From assembly GCA_036768485.1 (NCBI GenBank), contig JAVLUZ010000224.1, positions 1 through 64,000 of the forward strand: DNA of 64,000 nucleotides, written 5' to 3'. Below, one piece after another: positions 36,701 through 44,270 of this stretch (position 1 is the stretch's first letter; each line of letters begins with the position of its first letter). The stretch comes from Mermis nigrescens (taxonomy: Eukaryota > Nematoda > Enoplea > Mermithida > Mermithidae). A program made the position numbers and the translations under genes. The notes under the pieces were generated by a model. That model was not told the DNA's origin and searched no databases. It was given only the letters and a program-made list of their open reading frames with translations.

Positions 36701-37158
36701 CACAAAACAAGTTTAAAAATTTTTGAGCGGGTTAAATGTTCATAAGTCATTTGTTTGACCATTTTATGCATTATTTTTTGAATTGGATTTAAATCGAGTC
36801 AATTTTTTTGAATTTTCATAAATATTTTTCTTCACGAGTGTGTAGAGCTCGCTGAAAAAGCCTGACTCCAAAATTTGATTCCCCCTAAATTCGGAAAGTC
36901 AGTCAGCTACGTGCCTGTACATAATATATACATAAAAGAGTTTATTTCATGTTCGAGCCTTGTGCTTTTTTTGCGGCTACTATAGCTCGCTTATGCTACA
37001 AAATTTGTATTATTTTGGACTGAATATCCCAGATTGGCCTTCAGCTCGCAATCTGTGCCCCTGGGGGTCCACATATAACTTCTTTTGCTAATTAATTTTT
37101 CTACATATGTATACGTGCAGATGACGCAAGTGCTTGGAGTCAGAACAGAGCATATTAA
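24491..37158 (+). CDS. hnRNP A/B-type protein with two RRMs (5' end missing)
   Basis: Eight coding exons: 24,491-24,745, 24,964-25,174, 30,641-30,817, 31,529-31,687, 33,336-33,398, 33,633-33,710, 35,686-35,748 and 37,121-37,158. Phases match at every junction and give 347 residues. RRM1 has RNP2 LFIGGL and RNP1 [11 protein letters not shown]2 has the RNP2 position VYVNGL and RNP1 RGFAFVTF, and ends with [18 protein letters not shown], close to the hnRNP A1/A2 pattern. The tail is rich in Gly, Tyr, Gln and Pro, as in hnRNPs that bind and assemble on RNA in the nucleus to control splicing and export. The product matches the two-RRM hnRNP A/B architecture (Hrb87F/Hrb98DE type). The initiator exon, expected upstream of 24,491, was not identified. 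Introns are large and full of MITEs. Confidence 0.93.
24964..25174 (+). CDS. hnRNP exon encoding linker and most of RRM2
   Basis: Acceptor CTTGTTTAG and donor GTCC|GTAAGC. It begins [19 protein letters not shown] and carries [19 protein letters not shown]. The exon ends with one base of the next codon. Confidence 0.92.
25734..26154 (-). mobile_element. HM-H copy, reverse orientation
   Basis: Starts TTTTTTTGTATCCAGCAAAG and ends GGACTTTGTACAAAAAAACAC, the reverse of the 23,144-23,583 element, with the same internal AAATTTTCGGCGTTTCGCGC palindrome region. No matching 8-bp flank was found. Confidence 0.8.
26800..27190. repeat. Degenerate tandem repeat CTATATAGCC(A)TTTTTGGG
   Basis: About ten imperfect units of roughly 35-40 bp. 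Each combines a TATATAGCC-like word with TTTTTGGGCTCAGAAAA or its complement. The orientation flips midway (from AGCCTTTTTGGGCTC to GAGCCCAAAAA), so the block is partly palindromic at large scale. Confidence 0.75.
28157..28593 (-). mobile_element. HM-H copy, reverse orientation
   Basis: Starts near TTTTTTGTATTCGGCAAAG and ends GGACCTTGTACAAAAAGACTG. Flanks ACCCGCCA and ACCCACCA differ at one base. It contains two GGCGCTTCGCGCC palindromes (28,280 and 28,375). Confidence 0.8.
29475..30287 (+). mobile_element. HM-E hAT-like element, 813 bp
   Basis: Begins TAGACATGCACAGCATGGG and ends GGACCATTTATATG. Flanks CAGCTGAC (29,467-29,474) and CAGCTGAG (30,288-30,295) are an 8-bp duplication with one mismatch. 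The interior contains GGCGCGAAGCGCC (29,842) and the family phrase GACGATGCTCTGTCTTTC. Non-coding, within the hnRNP intron. Confidence 0.82.
30364..30506. repeat. 71-bp direct duplication
   Basis: Two adjacent near-identical copies of a 71-bp unit (AATGGTATAAAAATGC to GACTATGGCTGTG) end about 135 bp upstream of the third hnRNP exon. The open frame that appears to extend this exon upstream simply runs through the duplication. Confidence 0.92.
30641..30817 (+). CDS. hnRNP exon: end of RRM2 and start of tail
   Basis: Acceptor CGTTTTGTAG and donor GGCA|GTAAGT. It completes RRM2 with [20 protein letters not shown], then a charged helix-like segment ([15 protein letters not shown]) and an RG/GY-rich start of the tail ([15 protein letters not shown]). 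Confidence 0.92.
31529..31687 (+). CDS. hnRNP tail exon, Gly/Pro-rich
   Basis: Acceptor CATTTTTCAG and donor ACTG|GTAAGA. In the frame set by the previous exon it reads [16 protein letters not shown], then [16 protein letters not shown] and [10 protein letters not shown]. The longer open frame beginning at 31,511 on this strand is out of phase. Confidence 0.87.
32259..32602 (+). mobile_element. HM-F hAT-like MITE, 344 bp
   Basis: Begins CAGGGGCGTGCGCAGGA and ends CCTGCGTACACCCATG. Flanks TATACAAG (32,251-32,258) and TATAAAAG (32,603-32,610) match at 7 of 8 bases. A diverged relative of the same interior starts at about 35,773. Confidence 0.82.
32875..33265 (+). mobile_element. HM-E hAT-like MITE, 391 bp
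   Basis: Begins CAGACATGCACAGTATGCG and ends CAGATCATGTATG. Flanks GCTGTTAC (32,867-32,874) and GCTCTTAC (33,266-33,273) differ at one base. It contains GGCGCGAAGCGCC at 33,084. Its right end lies 70 bp upstream of an hnRNP exon. Confidence 0.85.
33336..33398 (+). CDS. hnRNP tail exon, 63 bp
   Basis: Acceptor ATTTCAAG and donor CTCAG|GTAGGT. It encodes [20 protein letters not shown], in phase with both neighbours. Confidence 0.85.
33633..33710 (+). CDS. hnRNP tail exon, Gln/Tyr-rich, 78 bp
   Basis: Acceptor GTTTATTTTAG and donor CATGT|GTAAGC. It encodes [18 protein letters not shown] followed by TYPVDPM, in phase with both neighbours. Confidence 0.86.
34305..34850. mobile_element. Second copy of palindrome-ended element
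   Basis: Begins with ATAGGTAGCGCGATAGCGC followed by TACCTAT, a near-perfect palindrome. It then resembles, in the reverse sense, the sequence leading to 17,965: a GAGGTGCGGTTTTTTTT phrase and GTGTAAAG/GTGTAAAC words. The far end is not clear. It lies in an hnRNP intron. Confidence 0.6.
34860..35685 (+). other. hnRNP intron remainder, nothing recognised
   Basis: AT-rich intronic DNA up to the acceptor CTGTTTCCTTTCAG of the next exon. No repeat end or RNA gene seen. Confidence 0.5.
35686..35748 (+). CDS. hnRNP tail exon, 63 bp
   Basis: Acceptor CTTTCAG and donor GCCT|GTAAGT. It encodes [20 protein letters not shown], in phase. Confidence 0.87.
35773..36360 (+). mobile_element. Diverged HM-F-like element
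   Basis: Starts CACAGGGGGATTTTTTAACG. It then aligns by eye with the HM-F interior (GGTGATCCGATATTCCGCG; AAAATTCAAATTTTTCG). A plausible right end is CACGGCCCTG near 36,345. No target duplication found. Confidence 0.55.
36475..36916. mobile_element. HM-B-like element, about 440 bp
   Basis: Left end CAGGCACGTAGTTGTGGGG and right end GTCAGCTACGTGCCTG are inverted HM-B termini. The flanks do not match, so the boundaries or history are uncertain. Contains GGGCGCTTCGCGCC at 36,648. Confidence 0.6.
37121..37158 (+). CDS. hnRNP terminal coding exon
   Basis: Acceptor ATACGTGCAG. After joining to the preceding exon it encodes [12 protein letters not shown] and stops at TAA (37,156-37,158). Sequence after the stop is 3' untranslated or intergenic; no poly(A) site was fixed. 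Confidence 0.85.
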
Positions 37159-37254
37159 AGTCTGGATGGATGCCCTTTATTACGAGTGAGTGAGTATTGT
37201 ATGTATTTGTTTTTATATACAAAAGCTCATATCCAGGGTTGGAGGGGCCATCTC

Positions 37255-37481
37255 TACACGTGGGCGGGGGGTTGGGAGGTATGCACTACCTAGAAGGCTA
37301 AATACCCCCTTCACAGAAACCAAATACCCCTCCAAAATTCAATTTTTGACTTTTTTGTTTTTTTTCTCAATTTTTTGGTGCCAATGGATAGTGCTTGATG
37401 AGAAACGTTGAAAACTGACGTTTTTCGCCTTACCACTATTCTTAATACCATTTTTCAGAGTTTTAGTGCTCCCCACCTATG
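37255..37481 (+). mobile_element. HM-A hAT-like MITE, 227 bp
   Basis: Begins TACACGTGGGCGGGGGGTTG and ends TGCTCCCCACCTATG. The exact 8-bp duplication is GCCATCTC (37,247-37,254 and 37,482-37,489). It lies about 100 bp after the hnRNP stop codon, possibly within the 3' untranslated region. Confidence 0.92.
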
Positions 37482-37686
37482 GCCATCTCTCCCTCGAAAC
37501 GCAAAAAATTTATTGATTCTAAAAACTCTGTTCCGAAATGCATTCGAAACACGGCCAAGACAGGTTTTTATGGTACTTTCGAGCTATGCACAAAACGCAA
37601 ACTCTTCCGGCGTTTCGCATAGGATTTATTGTTTATAGACCTCTTAAAATCGCTCAACTAACTTTGAGATGAACATGGAGCACAAG

Positions 37687-38050
37687 CAGACATGCACAGC
37701 ATGGGGATTTTGGAGGGGGTGTGAAAATTTGAACTGCCTTTTAAGCACGGTGGGTACGCGTCAAAAAAAGAGTTTTTCGTCTTTTCTGAGGATGCCACAT
37801 CTTTCTAGAGCATAAAAACAAAAAAGTGGAAAAATCTAGAATTCGAAAAAATTGAACAACTATAGTCAAAAAAGGAGTGTATGGCGCGAAGCGCCAAAAA
37901 TTTGACGCTTTTGAACAAATAGATGACTAAAACGCTTAAATCAGTATATTTTTACAAATTGTTTTGGAAAGTTTTAGAAATATGGGAAAAATTGCGAGTT
38001 ATGTGGGGTGAAAACTTTTTTGGGGGATTGAAATCCCTCCTCTCGATTCC
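37687..38050 (+). mobile_element. HM-E element, right end lost
   Basis: Begins CAGACATGCACAGCATGGGG and keeps the family order, including GGCGCGAAGCGCC at 37,886, but the expected ATCATGTATG end is absent. No duplication. Confidence 0.7.
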
Positions 38051-38282
38051 GGCGCTTCGCGTTGGATTTATTGCTTGTCTATAGTTTGTTTCCTAGCCCG
38101 CTCAAAACCGCTCATATTCAAATGAGACAAGTAGAATGAATATGTCAAATTTTTCGGTGCTTTGCGCCGAATCATTCATTTTTGGATTTTTTCTTTGTAA
38201 AAGAAAGACAAAATTAATAGATTATTCGTCGATTTTTAGGATGAGAATTGTACAAGTACCGCGTTCAAGCGATAGGTTTGAG

Positions 38283-38789
38283 CAGGGGCATAATATTTTT
38301 ATTCTTCAGAAGGGTCCCTGAAGGAAAAAATTAAAAATGCTCGAAGTCTACTGAAAGGACGGCTAAAATGCGTTTCTAGCACACTTTTGGGCTACTAAAC
38401 TCAAAATTTTCCGCCGCTTCGCGCCGGATTTCTTATTCTATATCTTATTTCTTACCTCAGAAGACCAGATTTGACTTAAAAATAGCGAAAATGTATTATT
38501 TTCTTGCAAAACCGCAGAATTAAATGCAAAGACGAGTATTTCGAAATGGTTTGGAGTCAAGTTTTAACTTCATATTGAGAATTTAGTCGCACAGATACAT
38601 AGATTAAAGGATAGATATTTGATATCCAAATTCAGGCAAGAAAATTTTTCGATTAAAAAATTTCTCTTTACCATACAGAGATCTTGTAGAGAAACGCTCA
38701 AACATTTTATTATTTTCGCGTGTTCTCGAGATATAGGACTTCAAAAATTTCGCCCACCTCTCCCAAATAAAATCCTGGTCACACCCCTG
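38283..38789 (-). mobile_element. HM-D hAT-like element, 507 bp
   Basis: Left end CAGGGGCATAATATTTTT, right end CCTGGTCACACCCCTG. The exact 8-bp duplication is GGTTTGAG (38,275-38,282 and 38,790-38,797). Read in reverse, the right half has the HM-D phrase GAAGTCCTATATCTCGAGAA. A second decayed HM-D-like stretch follows at 38,800-38,965. Confidence 0.9.
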
Positions 38790-38965
38790 GGTTTGAGTAT
38801 GCAATAGAGTGAAAATTTTGAAATTTTTTCCCCCACCGTATAAAGCTCGTCCTCTGATACGCTCAAAAATGTGTTTATTTTTTTCCTTTCTTTTAATGGT
38901 TCTCGTGATATCTGATCTGAAAATTTTCGCCACCTCCCCCGAAACAAAATCCTGGATATGGGCTG

Positions 38966-41654
38966 TACATTATGCATGCATTAGTATTGTCTATATGCTT
39001 TGCAAAAATTTTTTACCCAGTCCACGAATCACAAGTCTCATAGCGACTTTTTGTCTTTTAAGGTTTCTAAGTGTAAAGTACGCGTTGTAAGTAAGTCGCC
39101 CGACGATTGTTACGTTTGATTAAGGAAGTTCGTAAGAAAGGAAGTTTGATAAGATTGTTAATTCGATTATTCTCAGCCAATTTCGTTCATTAAATCTTAT
39201 CTGACGCATTGTAAGTTAATCGTCGTGTTTGTCGTAATAAAATTTGACGATTCAGTTTATGCGCTTAGTTTTTTTCCTGTTACTCCAGGTTGCGTAACAT
39301 TTTTTATCTTAATTTTACCTACATAATTGGACAAACTCAGGCAGTGAAAAGATAAAAATATTCTCCTATGAAGATGTGATCGTTTTGAACTGCAAACTGC
39401 GATATTTTGGAAGCTCTTAGCTCAAGTATACATATTTATTGTAAAAACCATATAAATCTATATGTAGGATGAATAATCTCTATAGTTTATGATTTTCTCT
39501 CGTTGGAAGTAGGAATGCTACAGTTCGGTGTCGTGGCTTATACCTTGGGCCGGGACTGAGCTTGCCTTATACTTTGGAAAAACTTTGTAATTACGTGTAA
39601 ACATCGGTTTTTCTCATAAAAACAATCGATTAAATTCTAATTTAATAGATAGATGCCTATTTAAAGATAGATCGTGACTAATTCAAATAGCGAAATTCAA
39701 TTGTTGAAAATTGCTTAGGAAAAAATTACTTGCATCTTATCTAAAGTATTCAAATTTAGCAGCTTAATGCTTTGCCTGTAAGGCATGGTAGAAAATAATC
39801 CGTAGATGGGGATTATTTTTTACTATTAAGTAACCGAACTTGGATAACAAATTTTTATTCCATCCTATTAGCCTCTCATATGTATGCATCAAGTTCAAAA
39901 GAAGTGTTGGTTGACTCGATCAGACAGAATACATCATAACTGATTAAAATTATAAGTCTAAAAAGTAAGTGAGATGCTAAGCGCGAATGCAGTTGATTTA
40001 TTGTCATAAAATTATGGTCTTATTTTTTCTTCTGCTTTTGTGATAATTACCGCAGTAGTCACAATTTTCGACTAAGGTAAAATCGAGCGATTTTAATGTC
40101 TTAATAGAGCTAGAGAAGACGTAACTAATTATAAGTAATTAAGTAGACAAGTTAAAGGCGATCAGAGGTTGTTAACCTTAAGATATATAGTATAATCAAT
40201 GGCGAATGTAATTTTGGATTCCGTTATAGCTTTTCTTCAGTCTTTTTAAGTTGAAGTTGACACAAAAACATTCAAGATGGAACTTGTAAAAATGTACAAT
40301 ATTTTCAAATGTGATCCTTTTTTATGAGGTTCAAGCCGATAGGTTAATATTCTCATAAAATGAGGGACACGTTGCGTAGCTTTACTGAACTATTTATGTG
40401 AAAACGGCGATTTTTGCGAACTATGTAGTAACTCATGTGAATATTCTAGTTTTAATCTAAAAATTCTCTTCTCTTGCAATTCCTGACCCCCTAATCCCTT
40501 GATGATTTCTAATCTTTGCAATTATGCACTTACGTGTGCATAAAAATTTAATATCAAAAATGTTAAATTCTGGGGGTCTCGTAGGGCCAAGTGTCAAAAA
40601 TAACTTCAAGAACTTAGTTATTCTGGGGGTCTTACCCGCCGCATATTCGGGGGTTCTCAGACGTTCCTCCACGTCGATGTGTGCTTGTGCAGTATAGTAA
40701 AAAGAAATATTTTAGAAATTAACTACCAATAATAGTCTAGTTTTTTATGTAAGATCAGCACAGCATACGTTATTATGCAATGCATTACATATTGCCCCAA
40801 CTTCGGTAAAAATGTTAGTCCCGATACATTCCGTCTTAAAACTTATTAAGTTGAAGATACTTAAGCATCAGAACATATTTGCAAGGTTTTCGTGCGTTAT
40901 CTCAAAATTATCTGGTAATTATTTCCTCTAAGTTACTTGATTCCTGTCAGTTGTCGCGTATTTTATATACTTTGCGGATTTTAATGAGAGCTGCTGACTA
41001 GCTAAGGACATTGTTGTAAGTCTAAGTCGCGAATGAACGAGCCTATCTGGATAATTCAGACCAGCAATGACAATATAAACGTAAATGGAATATAAGGAAG
41101 ACGTAGATAAGGTAACTAAGATTACTTTGTTGTAAATGTTTTTTAGCGTTACTATAACTTATATAGTAAGGTGCGATTGCTAATATCTCCTACATAGGGG
41201 GTCTATTTTCTCGCAATTTTAATGCAACAGCGATTTTACAATTATTATTTTTTCTAATGATGCGCTTTTCAGCTGTCGAAATTACGCTTAACATCAAGTA
41301 TCCCACTTATTTAATGCTTTCAGTCTGTCTTAGTGCTATCGTTTAGAAAAAGTAAAGAGACTTTTATCTAGGAGTCTCGATATTTTTTGAAGTCACGGAT
41401 CTATATCATGTTAAAGAAAGCATAACAAAAGAATCGAAAACTTTTTTTGCTTGATTTCAACGTTGGGTAAAATATATTTTTGACTAAGTTCTCAATATCT
41501 AGCTCAAGCTCTACAACACGAAAAAATTAAAATGTTTGTCCTTGCATTTAATTTAGGGATTTTAAAAATATTTAAAAATTTTTTAATGGAAAAATAGGAA
41601 ATCTGGCGCGTAGCGCTGAATAATTTTAGGTTTAGCAGCACTAAAAAGCTTGAA
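38966..41654. other. Intergenic DNA, few repeats
   Basis: A relatively repeat-poor stretch without a supported gene. An AATAAA word at about 39,236 could be a poly(A) signal for the hnRNP gene, but distance and lack of other evidence make this weak. I searched it for N-terminal DCAF1 exons and saw none. Confidence 0.5.
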
Positions 41655-41671
41655 NNNNNNNNNNNNNNNNN
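41655..41671. other. Assembly gap of 17 N
   Basis: Seventeen N bases join two contigs. The right side starts within a dispersed repeat (AAAATGATGCAAAAAACGTTCC) that is also found at 43,660 and 59,520. A repeat at a join makes a mis-join or an under-sized gap possible. Confidence 0.99.
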
Positions 41672-42466
41672 TCTTTGACATTTTCATTGCTTTTTACCTC
41701 AAAAATGATGCAAAAAACGTTCCGTTCAGCTCAAAATCGCCGAACAGTACCAATCTGGCTGACCCTTGAGCGGAAGGTAATACCACCACCCCCACCCTAT
41801 ATATGGATTTATGCGCAAAACTTATGCTTTCATCACGCGTATCTATGTTCTAGGTCAATAGTGTTAAATTTTAGGCGCCGCGCGTCACACATCCTAATTT
41901 TTTGACTATATTCTGTTCGATTCTCTATTTTCCGATAAAATTTTTCTATGTTTTGATGTTCTATAAAGAACAAACTTGGTCTTTGAAGTCGAAAAAATAG
42001 TGTTTTTGGCGCTTAGGCGTGGTTTTTAAGCAAAAAAAGAATTTCTGAAAGTTTTTCGTGGCTGACCCACATAATTCACATGCTGCACATGAACATATGG
42101 GCGTAAGTTGTACATAATTACTGTTTTCGCTACGAAATTTCGTTAAGAGATTTTTGGTCTGCGTGTTTCTGATATGTTTCGCGACGCAGCAATGCAAAAC
42201 ATATACGACAACGCCCTGTATTATGTGTACATAACATGGACCTAAAAATCCGTATAGGTTCTTAGTTGTCCGAATTCTGTGACGAGAACTGTACATGTGT
42301 TTGCACACGCAAAACAACATATGTATGTTATAAGGGAATCCCTATCTAAAGAATGCGACGTTTCACTGCCTTCCGATTTAAGACGAGAATTTGCGTTCTA
42401 ACGCTATTTTTGGCTCAAAATTTAAAATCATTACCACCCGCCTTTATAAGAATGGCCAGCTACCGG

Positions 42467-42628
42467 CAGGCACGTAGCTGGCCGTCGTATTTTGAGGGGG
42501 GTCCAACACCAATTATTTGGGGGACTAAGCCCAAAAAGGCCAAAAATAACACAAAATAACGTTTAATAAGTCCTATTTTTCTGAATTTGGGGGGTCCGAA
42601 CCCCCCCAACCCCCCCCCCTAGTGCCTG
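42467..42628 (-). mobile_element. HM-B hAT-like MITE, 162 bp
   Basis: Begins CAGGCACGTAGCTGGCCGTC and ends CCCTAGTGCCTG. The exact 8-bp duplication is GCTACCGG (42,459-42,466 and 42,629-42,636). Confidence 0.93.
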
Positions 42629-42949
42629 GCTACCGGCTCTCAAAATTTGAAAGTGTTACATTACATCATTTTGCTTAAGTTTAATATTCCGGTCAAATTC
42701 TAGGGCTTTATATGATTACGCCAAAAATATGAGCTTATTTCAACTCGCTTCGGCGTCTCTGAACAGCTGAGTGTAAAGCGTTTCGAACTGTGTAAACTTC
42801 TTATTGTCTTTTTACGAAATTTAATATATTCTCGATAGTAAAGAGTTTCAGATCTTATTTAACGTTTGTTTATAAACGGATGAGTATAAAATGTTTCATC
42901 CGGCGTAAACGTATCAATGCTCTTTCGTATGTTAAAGCGTTGTTTAATG

Positions 42950-43114
42950 CAGGCGCGTAGCTGTGTGGGTGACTGGGAGGGTCCGCCCCCCCCAAAATTC
43001 AGAAAAAAACTGGAAAAATATGACTTCTTACACGTTAGTTTGTGCTATTTTTGGCTTAGACCCCCCAAAATTGGTGTTGGTCCCCTCAAAATAGGAGGGC
43101 CAGCTACGTGCCTG
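42950..43114 (+). mobile_element. HM-B hAT-like MITE, 165 bp
   Basis: Begins CAGGCGCGTAGCTGTG and ends GGCCAGCTACGTGCCTG. Flanks GTTTAATG (42,942-42,949) and GTTGAATG (43,115-43,122) differ at one base. Confidence 0.9.
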
Positions 43115-43372
43115 GTTGAATGCAGGGTGTTTATGAGTTTTTTGACGGCTCAAAATAAAGGATTATGACTCCTGTGGACTTTTGTAGCGTTTTTCACATT
43201 TTCCTGCGTTTCTGCGCGTAATGGACTCATTTATTTTGATATAAGCGTTTTTTGCGATGTGAAACCTTTTATCATTTTCAACTGCTATCGCCTTGTTCGG
43301 TGTAAAGCGACTCCGATTCGGTTCGGTAATTTAAGCGGTTGAGTTCAAAGCGTGCAGCATAGATGCACAATG

Positions 43373-43790
43373 TCAGGGTCGGCGGCGGGGGGGGGGGGTA
43401 AAATCCCACTAGTCCAAAACGGTATATTTAATGTTCATGATTTTTTTGCCGTTTAAACGACCAAAATGGTCGAGATGGCCTATTTAACGATTTCCCGTGG
43501 TAATATAGGAGTTTAAGAGCATTTTTAGTCCATTTTGACTCCGTTGTATCACTTTTATCGCTGAAATATAAAGAACCGGATCTATTTTGGGCTTTTTTTA
43601 GTAAAAGGTACATAAAAGTATGTACTACCGGAAAAATTCTAACATTTTTCACTGCTTTTGACCTCAAAAATGATGCAAAAAACGTTCCTTCGGCTCTATA
43701 TCGCCGGACAGTCCCTGCCCGTCTTACCTCTCGGCGTGGGGTAATACCCCCTCCCCCTTACCCGCTATGTGCAGCTATGGTCTACGGTAA
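43373..43790. repeat. Dispersed repeat with GATGCAAAAAACGTTCC core
   Basis: Starts near CAGGGTCGGCGGCGGGG and shares a long stretch with 59,275-59,600 (GTTCACGATTTTTTGCCGTTT; AAAATGATGCAAAAAACG) and with 41,672-41,805. The C-rich right side (TACCCCCTCCCCCTTACCCG) resembles hAT-like MITE ends, but no flank duplication was found. Confidence 0.65.
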
Positions 43791-43863
43791 ATTAATAGCA
43801 TATATTTTATTTTTTCAATTAATTTTTTCATGAAGCGTTTACGCTAATTGTATTTTATACAAG

Positions 43864-44270
43864 GAGTCGGCGGCTGGAAAGAATGGGTCGACGTTGTGTA
43901 AAGCGTCGCCCAACGCGCATCGTTGGCTGAGTTCGCTGACGTCATCATCGTCCGTCGGCGGCGTCAGATCGACGATGACGCCGTTGAGTCGCCTGACGAC
44001 GCCGCCGACGCGTAGTGTGAAGTTGTCGCTGCCGCCGACGCCCAGCCGTCTTGTCGCGCGCAACCTGCCGCCGACGACGACGCCGGCGTCGCAAGCAACG
44101 GCGACGTCGCCGCCGTCGTCGTCGTCGTTGTCGGCCGGTCCGCTATCGTCGTTGGCGTCGCGGCAGACGGCGCACCTGTCGCTCGACGCCATCGTCAAGC
44201 AATACTGCCGCAATCAACACGCGTTGTGCCGCAATCCCGTCGTCACGTGCCCTCCGTTTTCGTTGCTTCA
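43864..44270 (+). CDS. DCAF1 exon: Ser/Pro/Thr linker and conserved helix
   Basis: Acceptor TTATACAAG and donor TTCA|GTAAGA. GC-rich with many TCG/ACG/CCG codons, unlike its surroundings. It encodes a Thr/Pro/Ser-rich linker with TTPPTR, then [19 protein letters not shown] and [11 protein letters not shown], the most conserved pre-WD40 block of the family. The helix has LisH-like spacing. An arginine-rich reading at 44,051-44,299 is a shifted frame. Confidence 0.92.

Noticed and set aside
43839..44213. Aspartate-rich minus-strand frame
   Set aside because: Antisense shadow of the same DCAF1 exon.
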